From: a virus
Reading direction: 5' to 3' (one strand)
DNA length: 34,425 nt
Virus record (IMG/VR): IMGVR_UViG_3300027816_000252
Span: 1 to 34,425 of that record
The position numbers and the translations under genes are program-made. The notes under the pieces were generated by a model. It did not search any database and had not been told where the DNA came from. It saw only the letters and a list, made by a program, of their open reading frames with translations. Of the stretch, positions 1-7,565 are shown in pieces (the stretch's first letter is position 1; each line of letters starts with the position of its first letter).

Positions 1-1239
1 CTTAATGGCACGGCGGCTCTCCTCCCATGTGCGCAGACCCATATCGTATTCAGCGCGAACACGGGTTGAGGTCGAGATGTCATCCTCGACGAGATCGCGC
101 ATTACGTCGTGATCATAGGTAATCCACACATCACCGAACTCTGGCGCAAGCCAATGATTAAGCTCGTCCTCAAAGGCGGAGAGCATCGGCTCGATTGTGT
201 GCTGTACGAGGCGGGCGCGGGCCTCGACATATTGCACACCCGACAGCCCTCCGTCGTTTGAGGCCGAACCGATCCCGATCATCCGGGGATCGACACCAAA
301 CGCCGCGCAGATGTCCTCACGCGACACGCGGCGGAGGTCCGGGAACTCGAGGTCGGAGAGGGTAAAGCCGAGCGGTTTAATGTCCCGCACGGCCCCAAAG
401 AATGCCGGGGTGCCGCGCTTCCCGCGGTCGACGATCCGTTGCTTATACCGCTCTTGCATATTGGCGGCATCGTCCGTCGTCGCCTCGTCGTTCATTAGGA
501 CGGCAAAGGTCGGGGTGCCATCGTTCGTAACAACCTGACGGACGTACTGCGTCGCCTCGTTATCTGCAAGCATTGAGCCGATCGCCGTCGCCCCGCGGGG
601 GTAGCCGAACACCTCGGCCTGAAACGGGCGACCCATATCGAGATCCTTAAAGTGCAAGATGTCTTCGACAGGGACCTCGACAATAATGCCAGCCCAGTTG
701 CCGTAGTCGTACCGCCGTGCATCGCCCTCGGGGTCGATCCAGACCTGTTGCACGGACTCGGCATTAATCGAGCGGAGGCCGATCGGCGGGCGGTTTGGCC
801 CGAGGCGCTCGAGTTGAAAAAAGGCGTTGCCATACCCGAGATAGTCGACGGCAAACTTTGCCCGGAACTGCCGCGCCGTAAGCCGCGGGGCCGGATAGTC
901 GAGGAGCTTCTGCAGGGGGTCGTTGCTATCGACACGGCTCTCATAGTCGCCACGCTCGCGGAGGACGACGAGTGGGATCGAGGCCACAATGTCAGCGACG
1001 GCCCGGATACAGGCGTGAACAACGGGGTGTTTATTAAAGCCTTGCGATCGAACAGTCGCGCCGTCGTAACGGTACTCGCCGGGGTTCGCCGTGCGCACCA
1101 GCGACATCTGCTGTGATCCGGGAATGTTCGGATACGTCAACGGGACGATGGCGCGGGTATCCTCACCGGCTCGTCCCGAAATAGCACGGAGCGCATCGCC
1201 CACGCGCATCAACAACGGTTTGCGCTGTGATTTAGTCAA
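1..1239 (-). CDS. Phage portal protein, HK97 family (cut by window edge)
   Basis: Forms the dodecameric ring at the capsid vertex through which DNA is packaged. Translated from base 1239 the frame is open to base 1 (413 codons). It shows the order of Phage_portal (PF04860): an N-terminal FNKHPVVHACIRAVADIVAS segment, YGNAFFQLER, a DILHFKD stretch, then DLRRVSREDICAAFGVDP and the late HTIEPMLSAFEDELNHWL helix. I chose the TTG start at 1237-1239 because GAGG lies 7 bases upstream; an in-frame GTG 12 codons further upstream has no such site. If base 1 is joined to base 34425, the frame adds four residues (RAVP) and stops at TAA 34411-34413, giving 417 residues. It follows the large terminase with a 71-base gap, the usual order. 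Confidence 0.95.
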   Translation of the reverse strand, partial: MTKSQRKPLLMRVGDALRAISGRAGEDTRAIVPLTYPNIPGSQQMSLVRTANPGEYRYDGATVRSQGFNKHPVVHACIRAVADIVASIPLVVLRERGDYESRVDSNDPLQKLLDYPAPRLTARQFRAKFAVDYLGYGNAFFQLERLGPNRPPIGLRSINAESVQQVWIDPEGDARRYDYGNWAGIIVEVPVEDILHFKDLDMGRPFQAEVFGYPRGATAIGSMLADNEATQYVRQVVTNDGTPTFAVLMNDEATTDDAANMQERYKQRIVDRGKRGTPAFFGAVRDIKPLGFTLSDLEFPDLRRVSREDICAAFGVDPRMIGIGSASNDGGLSGVQYVEARARLVQHTIEPMLSAFEDELNHWLAPEFGDVWITYDHDVMRDLVEDDISTSTRVRAEYDMGLRTWEESRRAIK

Positions 1240-1310
1240 GTCGGTGCCTCGCGTGAATATACCCCGCCGATACACAGTAACGTGAGAGCGAGCAAGTGCG
1301 CAAGGGGGTG

Positions 1311-2576
1311 TTAAATAACGAAGGCATCGGCGCTTTGAAGCATAAGGGATGTTAACGCCCACACAAGGGCGTCGACACGATCCGGGCTGTCGATGGCGTT
1401 CTGATCCGGGTGAAAGTTAAGCATCTGCCGCTCGAGGGTCGGATGCTCCCCAACGTGAAATACGGCGTTGCTTTCGTAAAGCGCATAGACGGGTTCTGCC
1501 CGGGCATACTTCCCCCGACTAGCCCGGACATCGATAACGCGCACCGTCCGGTCAACGGTCTGAACGGTCGACTTGACAAGATCGCCGCCCTGATTCGTCT
1601 CGGCGACGATGCTCCCGTTCCACCGCTTTGCCGCCTGTACCGCAACCGTCGCCCATTGGTTCGGGGTATACCGGCCCGAAAGATCCTCGAGGACGTATGC
1701 CTTCTTGTTCTTGTCAACCCCACAGACGACAATACCCGTCTCGTTGCTGTCCATCGTGGCGGTCATCGCGGGGTCGACGCCTACAAGGACACGCCGGAGA
1801 TCCGTCGGGGCGGAAAGGATGCGGCACCGCTCGATCTGCCCCCGGGTCCAGAGGAGGCCGGGGTTATCCTTTGACCAGCGGCCCTCGAAGATGTGCGCAT
1901 AGCGGGCGGGGTTGGCAAGGCGGATCTCCTCGGCCTTTTGAATCCACGTTGCCGAGAGGTTATGCCGGTTATCCTCCCAAGTCGTATGCACATAAAGGGT
2001 GTCAGGACGTGGATCCTTGACAAACATCCGGTAGAGGAAATGCTCCTCGTTGGTCGGGTTAAGGACGACAATAACGCGGTTGGGCAGGGTCTTGTGGCGA
2101 ATTGAGAGGTCGATGCGATCGAATGTCTCCTCGTCTACTAGCTCCTCGGCCTCGTCAAGCACCCACGTTGTCACACCCTGAATCGATTTAAGGGCCGCGG
2201 TCTGGTTCCCTGAGCTAGTCTTAATGCCGCGGAATAGGATCCGGGACCCCGTGCGGAGGTTAACGATCTCCGATCGCGTAATGTAGAAATCATCCTCGAC
2301 TGCTAAGAGGCCGATCTTCTCCCGGAACTCGGGGATAATCGACACATCGGCAGAGCTTAACGTGTAGCGGGTAAACAGGATAACGTGCCCCGGTTCATAC
2401 GTCAGGTTAAGCAGGGCGAGGGCAACGTGAAATGACTTACCGGACCCACGGCCCCCGGTAACAAAGGCATACCGCCATTTAGCGTCCCCGCCGAGTACCG
2501 GGGTCTGCCGAAACAGGGGCCGGTACTGGTGAAGAAGAACGACCCCCGAGGTCAGGGGTTCAGCTACAGCGGTCAC
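1311..2576 (-). CDS. terL: Terminase large subunit
   Basis: ATP-driven DNA packaging motor and headful/cos nuclease, 421 residues. Walker A is GGRGSGKS at residues 41-48, Walker B is VLDEAEE with D141/E142, and the coupling-type NPTN motif is near 173. The C-terminal RNase H-like nuclease has GVDPA with D268, an ETNQGG motif near 325 and DRVDALVWAL near 400, giving the expected acidic triad. The layout is of the PBSX/Terminase_3 type. The start overlaps the stop of the small subunit gene by four bases (ATGA-type coupling). Both domains look intact. Confidence 0.97.
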   Translation of the reverse strand: MTAVAEPLTSGVVLLHQYRPLFRQTPVLGGDAKWRYAFVTGGRGSGKSFHVALALLNLTYEPGHVILFTRYTLSSADVSIIPEFREKIGLLAVEDDFYITRSEIVNLRTGSRILFRGIKTSSGNQTAALKSIQGVTTWVLDEAEELVDEETFDRIDLSIRHKTLPNRVIVVLNPTNEEHFLYRMFVKDPRPDTLYVHTTWEDNRHNLSATWIQKAEEIRLANPARYAHIFEGRWSKDNPGLLWTRGQIERCRILSAPTDLRRVLVGVDPAMTATMDSNETGIVVCGVDKNKKAYVLEDLSGRYTPNQWATVAVQAAKRWNGSIVAETNQGGDLVKSTVQTVDRTVRVIDVRASRGKYARAEPVYALYESNAVFHVGEHPTLERQMLNFHPDQNAIDSPDRVDALVWALTSLMLQSADAFVI

Positions 2577-2959
2577 GGCTGTTGCGGATCCACAAGATCG
2601 TCAGTCCACGCGATCGGGGGCTTGGCAACGTGTTCCCCCTTGCTCGTAACGTCAAGATCCTTGCGCTCGATATAGCCTCGATGACGGGCCTTTGTCTTGA
2701 GGAAGAAGATCGTCGCGCTTGCCTCTTGGTTTCGGATCTGCTGAAACAGGCTTGACTCGGCAAAGTCGACGGCGACCTCCCCGAGATCCTCGACCGCGGC
2801 CTTGTATTCCTCGTCGGTGCGCATCCAGAGGTAATGCGTAGCCCGAGGGACTTCGGCCTTCTCACACGCGGCGGTAACGATGCCGAGCGTTTGGCGGAGG
2901 GCCTCGAGCATCGCCTTTTTAAGTTGTTTAGTTGTGGTTGGGCGGGCGGATCCGGGCAT
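2573..2959 (-). CDS. terS: Terminase small subunit-like protein
   Basis: A 128-residue protein directly before terL, with overlapping stop and start. The N-terminal half reads like a helix-turn-helix of phBC6A51-type small terminases (residues about 14-50, with TAACEKAEVPRATHYLWMRTD and then an EYKAAVEDL helix). It is followed by LFQQIRNQEASATIFFLKTK, a segment seen in that family, and RGYIERKDLDVTSKGE near residue 105. It should recognise the packaging site and load TerL. The assignment rests on this pattern and on gene order. Its start overlaps the stop of the upstream ParB-like gene as TAATG. Confidence 0.85.
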   Translation of the reverse strand: MPGSARPTTTKQLKKAMLEALRQTLGIVTAACEKAEVPRATHYLWMRTDEEYKAAVEDLGEVAVDFAESSLFQQIRNQEASATIFFLKTKARHRGYIERKDLDVTSKGEHVAKPPIAWTDDLVDPQQP

Positions 2960-3645
2960 TAGCTAACTCCTTGCGATTCTTGCGCTTGCCATTCTTGGCG
3001 TAGTTTAATCTGGGCGCGGGTCTCCCACGCCTTTGCATATTCGACGTTTTCAAAGAGCTTTGAGAAGCCGGTGATGTGCTTAAGTTTAAGCAGTTCTTCG
3101 GGTTCCATCCCTAGCTCGTTACAGATCGCGGCATCGGACCAGCCTCGGTCGAGCATCGAGAATACCATCTGCGCCATCCCGGTAACCGAGTGTTCACCCC
3201 GGGCGCGGTTATGGCGGACGGTCGAGGCCATGCGGTCGTTCAGGTCCTTCTCGATGACAACAACCGGGAGGTAGCCGAGGTTCCGTTCCCGGATGTCAGG
3301 GTTTGTCTTACAGGTAAAGTAGCGGTGAAAGCCGTCGACAATAACATACTTGCCCCGTTCTGTGTCCCGGATCACAACGACGGGCTGAGTGTACCCGTCG
3401 TGCTTGATCGAGGTGTAAAGGAGGGACATCTCCTTGCCCGCGACCGAGTTAGGGTTGTAGTCGTTCGCCTCGACCTGTTCGATCGGGACCCATCGGACGC
3501 GATCGACCGGCTGACCCCGAAGCGGGGATCGGACTGACAAGCTATCACGGATCTCCTCGATCGCCCGGAGCCGCTCGTCGTGGTCGTCGCAGAAGTCGAG
3601 GTAGGCCCATACCTCGTCGATAACGTCGGAAAGACTGTTAGCCAT
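2959..3645 (-). CDS. ParB/IbrB-like protein
   Basis: A 228-residue ParB-fold protein resembling IbrB/YbdM, the partner of the PAPS-reductase-like IbrA. Seen: VRWVPIEQVEANDYNPNSVA near residues 49-68, then EMSLLYTSIKHDGYTQPVVV, and the ParB box-like IVDGFHRYF near residue 107. The C-terminal part (GEHSVTGMAQMVFSMLDRGW, then ICNELGMEPEELLKLKHITG) looks like a ParB-type helix-turn-helix. In known operons IbrB and IbrA are adjacent and act together, and here the IbrA-like gene is immediately upstream with an 8-base overlap. ParB-fold proteins can be CTPases, nucleases or kinases; the activity here is unknown. Its placement between that enzyme and TerS links the pair to packaging or DNA handling by inference only. 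Confidence 0.85.
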   Translation of the reverse strand: MANSLSDVIDEVWAYLDFCDDHDERLRAIEEIRDSLSVRSPLRGQPVDRVRWVPIEQVEANDYNPNSVAGKEMSLLYTSIKHDGYTQPVVVIRDTERGKYVIVDGFHRYFTCKTNPDIRERNLGYLPVVVIEKDLNDRMASTVRHNRARGEHSVTGMAQMVFSMLDRGWSDAAICNELGMEPEELLKLKHITGFSKLFENVEYAKAWETRAQIKLRQEWQAQESQGVS

Positions 3646-4795
3646 TAATGTAGGGGTTGGTTTGAAGGTGCTTTAGGGGAATCTGGTCGCCGCGGTCGTA
3701 CTTGCGCCAAGTAGCTACCACAGGGCTCGCTTCCCAGTTGCCGAGCTTTGTAAACTCAAAGTCGTTAGCAAGGATACTGCCGATCTCGGCCTTGTGCCGC
3801 CTTTCTTGCGACCGCATACGGGCGTACTTGACATCTAGCTTTGCAAACTTGCGGGCGAACCCCTCCCTCTTGTCGTCGTCCGTTATCAGGTACTTAAGGA
3901 GGTGATCTCGGTACTCGGCCCACGTTGCAAACATCGGCGGCAGGGTTTTAACTGGCTCGAGGGCGACCTGTTGTAAGTGCTTAACGGTATTAATGCCACG
4001 GAGCCGGTAGACAAGCCGATTCCACGTTGCCGGTTCGATTTCCTGTAGGAACCGGAGGTGCTTGGTCGCGGTTTCGTGATGCAGATTGCTAACGCGCATA
4101 TCCTGAACGTGGTATCCGTACTGATACATTTTGTTATATATGTCGCAGTAGGTCCATCCGTTTGAGTGTATCGCTTTCCACACATCGCGGTAGCCCCAAT
4201 CATAGATCGGGTAAAAGTTGTAGTGCCCCCGCTTTCGGTCGGAGATCGTGCCCCACGTTGCCCACTTATAGGTTGCTTGCATCGTTACCCCCATCGCCCG
4301 GGCGGGGCTCTCCTCGGCCCGGACGCCACCGATTGTTGCAACCGGCGTGTTAGGGTAGTAATGCCGAATCAGGGCCGGGAATAGCTCGGCGAACCGATCG
4401 GTATCCGTCGGGTTCTCCGTGACGGCCTGAGGCCACTTCTGTCGCATCCAGCGGGCTTCGTCCTCGGGGTTCCAGCACCAAAGCCACGGTTCCTCGGCGC
4501 TCGTCGCGTTAAAGAGGCGCATCGGCATCTGAAACCAGAGCGGTTGGACGCGGGAATCCTCCATAACGGTCTGCACATAGTCGACCGTCGCTTGCCACTC
4601 GGCCTCCTGATCAATCCACATTACCGGGACCGGGAGCCGCCCCCGCCGCTCGGCTTCCTCAAGCGTAAGGTTTAGCACAACACAAGAATCCTTGCCGCCA
4701 GAAAAGCAGACGACGACTTGCGGAAACTCGTCAAACAGCCACGCGATACGCTTGCGGGCCGCGGTAAGCACATCCTCTGATAAGTAGATCTTCAT
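3638..4795 (-). CDS. PAPS-reductase/IbrA-like PP-loop enzyme
   Basis: A 385-residue phosphoadenosine-phosphosulfate-reductase-superfamily protein (adenine nucleotide alpha-hydrolase fold). The PP-loop SGGKDSCVVLNL is at about residues 32-43. It is followed by PVMWIDQEAEWQATVDYV (second strand and helix) and IGGVRAEESPAR near residue 158, a typical PAPSR loop. The C-terminal part (FYPIYDWGYRDVWKAI, NKMYQYG, MRVSNLHHE) matches the IbrA/YbdN (DUF3440-like) type rather than a sulfate-assimilation CysH. Related PP-loop enzymes activate sulfur for DNA phosphorothioation (DndC) or tRNA. No sulfur donor or carrier gene is visible here. It overlaps both neighbours, so the genes are probably translationally coupled. 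Confidence 0.88.
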   Translation of the reverse strand: MKIYLSEDVLTAARKRIAWLFDEFPQVVVCFSGGKDSCVVLNLTLEEAERRGRLPVPVMWIDQEAEWQATVDYVQTVMEDSRVQPLWFQMPMRLFNATSAEEPWLWCWNPEDEARWMRQKWPQAVTENPTDTDRFAELFPALIRHYYPNTPVATIGGVRAEESPARAMGVTMQATYKWATWGTISDRKRGHYNFYPIYDWGYRDVWKAIHSNGWTYCDIYNKMYQYGYHVQDMRVSNLHHETATKHLRFLQEIEPATWNRLVYRLRGINTVKHLQQVALEPVKTLPPMFATWAEYRDHLLKYLITDDDKREGFARKFAKLDVKYARMRSQERRHKAEIGSILANDFEFTKLGNWEASPVVATWRKYDRGDQIPLKHLQTNPYING

Positions 4796-5172
4796 AGCCG
4801 GATGGTAACATAGGTTGTTAACCCACGCCGCCGATGTACCGTGGCACCGTATTTTACATAGGTCGGTAGGCTTGAATCCGTAACGAATGCCGCCGCCGAT
4901 CGGATGCTCATCTTCCGGCAGAGTTCAAGCCGCCGCTCGAACAAAGTCGTATAGATCCCGCGGTTCCTATACTGACTTAGGACATAATCGTTCTTAAAAA
5001 ACGTGCGCGGGCCCGAGAGAAGGATCCCGACAAATCCGGCAAGCTGATTGTCCTCGGTATAGGCTCCGAGATACAGGGTCTTTTCTGCCTTCTGAAACGT
5101 TAAGAGTTCGTCCTGTGCCTCTTTAATATACGGACGAATCTCTTGCGCAGTAATCATCTTGATCGTAATCAC
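4792..5172 (-). CDS. GNAT-family N-acetyltransferase
   Basis: A 126-residue protein with the GNAT fold order: an N-terminal helix (IRPYIKEAQDELLTF), strands LYLGAYTEDNQLAGFVGILL, then motif A as VLSQYRNRGIYTTLFERRLE (residues about 64-83, acetyl-CoA pyrophosphate loop), followed by a strand with FVTDSSLPTYVKYGA, the usual motif B. The acceptor is unknown. It sits between the PP-loop enzyme and the glycosyltransferase-like gene with four-base overlaps on both sides, so it belongs to the same cassette and may modify the same target. The family call is firm and the substrate is not predicted. Confidence 0.85.
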   Translation of the reverse strand: MITIKMITAQEIRPYIKEAQDELLTFQKAEKTLYLGAYTEDNQLAGFVGILLSGPRTFFKNDYVLSQYRNRGIYTTLFERRLELCRKMSIRSAAAFVTDSSLPTYVKYGATVHRRRGLTTYVTIRL

Positions 5173-5723
5173 GGCATCGGATCCCGGAAGGTCAAGCTTT
5201 GCCGCTTACTACTGCGGCGGGGGTTAATCGCGCTCTTGACTTCGCGATGCTGAACTAAGCTTGGCACGTGCAAGCGGTACGGCTCTCGGCGGGAGCGCAG
5301 AAAGTCATTAATCATCGTATCCGTGCCCGTCGGATGTTCGGCGCGGCGAGGCCATTGGTCGGCATACTCCCGGATCTGTCGCGAATACGACAAGGGCAGA
5401 TAGAAGCATTGATTCATTAGGTAGTTGCGATCGAAGCGGGTCCCGAGCGTAAGATCGGCCTTGCGCATCGAGAAGAACTGCAGGACGCGATGCGGCGTCT
5501 CCTCGATAAATGCCTCGATCTTTGACAGGAATCCTTGCGTTAACAGAATATCTTCCTCGAGGTGAATACACGGGTCTTGCCCTGCAAGATCGAGCGCCCG
5601 CATAAACGTATCCCACGCATCGCGCCGTTCATCGAATACCCACTCGGCGCTCGGAAGATGCCGCCGCAGATATGCAATGCAGTCGACACGCTCCGGTACC
5701 GCTCGGACGATTATCCGGGTCAT
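5169..5723 (-). CDS. Glycosyltransferase-like protein
   Basis: A 184-residue protein. The N-terminal half has strands MTRIIVRAVPER and AEWVFDERRDAWDTFMRAL, followed by CIHLEEDILLTQGFLSKIE, where EED at 56-58 resembles the DxD metal-binding motif of GT-A glycosyltransferases. VLQFFSMRKADLTLGTRF, then MNQCFYLPLSYS and LHVPSLVQHREV resemble small phage glycosyltransferase-like proteins. Donor and acceptor are unknown. The C-terminus is basic (NPRRSSKRQS), which could suit nucleic-acid contact. It overlaps both neighbours by four bases within the modification-like cassette. Confidence 0.7.
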   Translation of the reverse strand: MTRIIVRAVPERVDCIAYLRRHLPSAEWVFDERRDAWDTFMRALDLAGQDPCIHLEEDILLTQGFLSKIEAFIEETPHRVLQFFSMRKADLTLGTRFDRNYLMNQCFYLPLSYSRQIREYADQWPRRAEHPTGTDTMINDFLRSRREPYRLHVPSLVQHREVKSAINPRRSSKRQSLTFRDPMP

Positions 5724-6040
5724 ACGGGCTTTCGCTGGCGCACGATCGGGGCGCGGTTAAGCACCCGGGTTTGCTCGATCGGGTTCCCCATCGTCCAATA
5801 CTTCCATTCCCCGATATTGAGGTAAACAAAGGTTCGCTTGCCGAACCGGTCCTCGTACCCATAGGTGCGCACGATCTCGACTGCCTCGGTAAAGGTAAGG
5901 CCGGGACCATCGTTCCATCGCTCGCGCAGGGCGTATTCGTGCGGGATCCACGGCATCGTTTTAGCAAACGTCCAGATCTGCCCCGGGATGGCGTCTGTAA
6001 GTCGCGCCAACGCGACCGACCGCTCGTTAACCGTCGACAT
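5720..6040 (-). CDS. Conserved phage protein of unknown function, aromatic-rich
   Basis: A 106-residue protein with motifs WTFAKTMPWIPHEYALRERW (residues about 23-42), FTEAVEIVRTYGYEDRF, and NIGEWKYWTMGNPIEQTRVL near residue 75. The concentration of Trp, Tyr, Pro and His in fixed blocks suggests an enzymatic or ligand-binding domain rather than a linker. I cannot name the family. It overlaps the glycosyltransferase-like gene by four bases and the ParB2 gene by 14, so it is part of the same cassette. Confidence 0.75.
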   Translation of the reverse strand: MSTVNERSVALARLTDAIPGQIWTFAKTMPWIPHEYALRERWNDGPGLTFTEAVEIVRTYGYEDRFGKRTFVYLNIGEWKYWTMGNPIEQTRVLNRAPIVRQRKPV

Positions 6041-6554
6041 AAAAATCGTGTGCGCAGTTAGGACAGGTCATTTGCTTCTGTGTAGTGCCGCGGCTAAACG
6101 GGTCTTGTAGCTTTTCGGAGGCGGCATTAATATCGCGATCCGTTACGGTTGTCCGATCGGCTTTGGGGTCCTCGTTTGGGAGGAACGGAAGGTCAAGCCC
6201 CCACGACGTTAACTCATACACATCCCAGTCGTCGTGATTTTCAAAGAAGGAGGAAAAAGCAAACTCGCCAGCGTGTACGTTGTCCTTAATGACAAGCTCC
6301 CGCTGTTGTGCCTCGGTAAGATCGGCGGCACGGATAACAGGTACATCGGACATCCCGATAGTCCTTGCGGCCTGATACCGTTGATTGCCAGCGAGAATCA
6401 TCCCGTTGCCATCGACGATAATCGGGCGGAGCTTAAGCATCTCGGGAAAGGTGCGCACGCTCTCGACGAGCCGCTGAAACTTGGCATCGCGGACAAAGCG
6501 CGGGTTCTTGGGGTTCGGGTAGATGTCCCCGACCGGTACAAGGGCATACTCCAT
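6027..6554 (-). CDS. ParB-like N-terminal-domain protein (ParB2) with CxxC tail
   Basis: A 175-residue protein with a typical ParB N-terminal domain (PF02195 type): YALVPVGDIYPNPKNPRF, LRPIIVDGNGMILAGNQRYQ (the ParB box as AGNQRYQA), then VPVIRAADLTEAQQRELVIK and DNVHAGEF. The C-terminal end has CPNCAHDFY, a single CxxC pair that may bind zinc on dimerisation. I chose the ATG at 6552-6554, preceded by GGAG with a 6-base gap; the longer open frame upstream overlaps another gene and looks non-coding. In phages such proteins often accompany adenine methylases or modification genes, but no methylase is present here. It differs from the IbrB-like protein at 2959-3645, so the cassette holds two distinct ParB-fold proteins. 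Confidence 0.85.
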   Translation of the reverse strand: MEYALVPVGDIYPNPKNPRFVRDAKFQRLVESVRTFPEMLKLRPIIVDGNGMILAGNQRYQAARTIGMSDVPVIRAADLTEAQQRELVIKDNVHAGEFAFSSFFENHDDWDVYELTSWGLDLPFLPNEDPKADRTTVTDRDINAASEKLQDPFSRGTTQKQMTCPNCAHDFYVDG

Positions 6555-6555
6555 T

Positions 6556-6732
6556 CTAGTCTCCGAGAGCAAGGTTAAAGCATTCGCGGCACAGCCAGAG
6601 TTGCATCGGTACCGTATCCGCGCCAATCCGTTCCGGTAACACAAGGGGAAAGAGTGCGTCCTCTGCCTCGAGGCACCCGTCGCAAGTACCATCGGGCGTC
6701 GGACTAATGAGTTGGGAGGTGAGTTCTGTCAC
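6556..6732 (-). CDS. Small zinc-binding protein, two CxxC motifs
   Basis: A 58-residue protein that starts with GTG at 6732. It has CDGC near residues 17-20 and CREC near residues 48-51, spaced like a treble-clef or zinc-ribbon phage microprotein. The stop TAG lies one base before the ATG of ParB2, and its last codons (CTC GGA GAC) contain the ribosome binding site of ParB2. No clear Shine-Dalgarno sequence precedes the GTG, so coupling to the overlapping upstream gene is likely. Confidence 0.7.
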   Translation of the reverse strand: MTELTSQLISPTPDGTCDGCLEAEDALFPLVLPERIGADTVPMQLWLCRECFNLALGD

Positions 6733-6835
6733 GGATCGAGCGCGGTAAAAGGAAAAGGAGGGCCAGTAGCGGGAGCGTACAGGCGAGGAATAGCGCGGTT
6801 AGCGCGATGTCAGCGACGAGGCGGGCGCGGGACAT
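6704..6835 (-). CDS. Single-span membrane microprotein
   Basis: A 43-residue frame from ATG 6833-6835. It has a basic N-terminus (MSRARL), a hydrophobic run ADIALTALFLACTLPLLALL (residues about 8-31, one membrane helix), and a short charged C-terminus (PRSIRDRTHLPTH). It overlaps the zinc protein before it and the one after it. No good ribosome binding site is visible and both overlaps are in other frames, so this is less certain than its neighbours. Confidence 0.5.
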   Translation of the reverse strand: MSRARLVADIALTALFLACTLPLLALLFLLPRSIRDRTHLPTH

Positions 6836-6968
6836 AGGGCAGTTTAGGGTAGGATCGTGGCGGTTTGGGGTAAGCTCGCTCTCCCGTTTGTGCGCACCGA
6901 ATGTTGTGAATGCGGATCGCCTCCGCATCCGTGCGGCTCTCGTCGCAAACCGGACAACGCCTTGTCAT
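6810..6968 (-). CDS. Small zinc-finger protein
   Basis: A 52-residue protein. CPVC at residues 5-8, a helix with IRIHNIRC, and His/Cys at about 21 and 25 give a C2HC-type finger (CxxC-x12-H-x3-C). A basic, proline-rich tail follows (PKPPRSYPKLPYVPRPPRR). The ATG overlaps the stop of the preceding gene as TAATG, which supports translational coupling. It may bind nucleic acid; no family name is claimed. Confidence 0.65.
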   Translation of the reverse strand: MTRRCPVCDESRTDAEAIRIHNIRCAQTGERAYPKPPRSYPKLPYVPRPPRR

Positions 6969-7366
6969 TATTTCTGCCGCTCGGCAACGCGCTTTTGTAT
7001 CTGTCGCACTACTGTCGGATGATAGAATCGTACCCGACGCCCGCCAAAGCTGACGACCTTGCAGGGTAGTCGCCAGCGGTCAATAAGGTGTCGGAGCTTA
7101 TTCTCCGGCATCTCGACCATGTGCGAGATCTGCGGTAGCCGGAGCCATCCCTTTTTGTAGGTATACTGCGGAGTAGGCTTCCGGTACTGCGTCTGCTCAA
7201 TATCCGTAACAACGGTCTGTACGGGTTGAAACTTGAATACATCGAGCCGGTAGGAAATTGCCGAGACGACAATACCGCCCCCGCAAAGCGCGGAGGCGGT
7301 CTGCTTATCCGGGGCCGTTACGGTCTGCGCCACGGATCCGTCGTTATTCAACTGATGCCATTTCAT
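6968..7366 (-). CDS. Putative helix-turn-helix DNA-binding protein
   Basis: A 132-residue protein from ATG 7364-7366, with GGAG nine bases upstream. The longer open frame would overlap the upstream gene almost completely and was rejected. The N-terminal part has no recognised motif. The C-terminal 50 residues (WLRLPQISHMVEMPENKLRH, then LIDRWRLPCKVVSFGGRRVR and FYHPTVVRQIQKRVAE) read like an excisionase/MerR-type winged helix: helix-turn-helix, an R-rich wing, and a closing HPTVV helix. It may be an early regulator. Confidence 0.65.
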   Translation of the reverse strand: MKWHQLNNDGSVAQTVTAPDKQTASALCGGGIVVSAISYRLDVFKFQPVQTVVTDIEQTQYRKPTPQYTYKKGWLRLPQISHMVEMPENKLRHLIDRWRLPCKVVSFGGRRVRFYHPTVVRQIQKRVAERQK

Positions 7367-7565
7367 CTGTCGCAACTCCGACGTGACCGATCCGATTGCC
7401 GTTTGTGTCCCGGAGAACGTGATGCCATTGACGGAAGATCTGATTGTATTGCTCGTACTCTGTGATAAAGTGGCGCGTCGCCTGATTAAGCACCTCGGAC
7501 ATTTCGCCGAGGGGATCGGAGACAAAGGCGTCGTTGTCAAGGTAGAACTCGATCGTAACCTTCAT
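7344..7565 (-). CDS. Hypothetical protein
   Basis: A 73-residue protein, MKVTIEFYLDNDAFVSDPLG at the N-terminus, followed by a long helix (MSEVLNQATRHFITEYEQY) and NGNRIGHVGV. The beta-strand start plus helix pattern is common in small phage early proteins, but I do not recognise a family. It has an ATGA overlap with the upstream DUF3846-like gene and a 23-base overlap with the next one. Confidence 0.7.
   Translation of the reverse strand: MKVTIEFYLDNDAFVSDPLGEMSEVLNQATRHFITEYEQYNQIFRQWHHVLRDTNGNRIGHVGVATDEMASVE

Noticed and set aside
652-1116. Plus-strand open frame inside the portal gene, and similar plus-strand frames throughout
   Set aside because: All are antisense to genes with recognised motifs; amino acid content is that of an antisense shadow.
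1240-1310. TATATT as a -10 for a portal promoter
   Set aside because: No -35 at the right spacing, and the start point would fall inside the ribosome binding site.
6555-6692. N-terminal extension of ParB2 by 46 codons
   Set aside because: It has no homology-like pattern and covers the zinc protein in another frame; the ATG at 6554 has GGAG.
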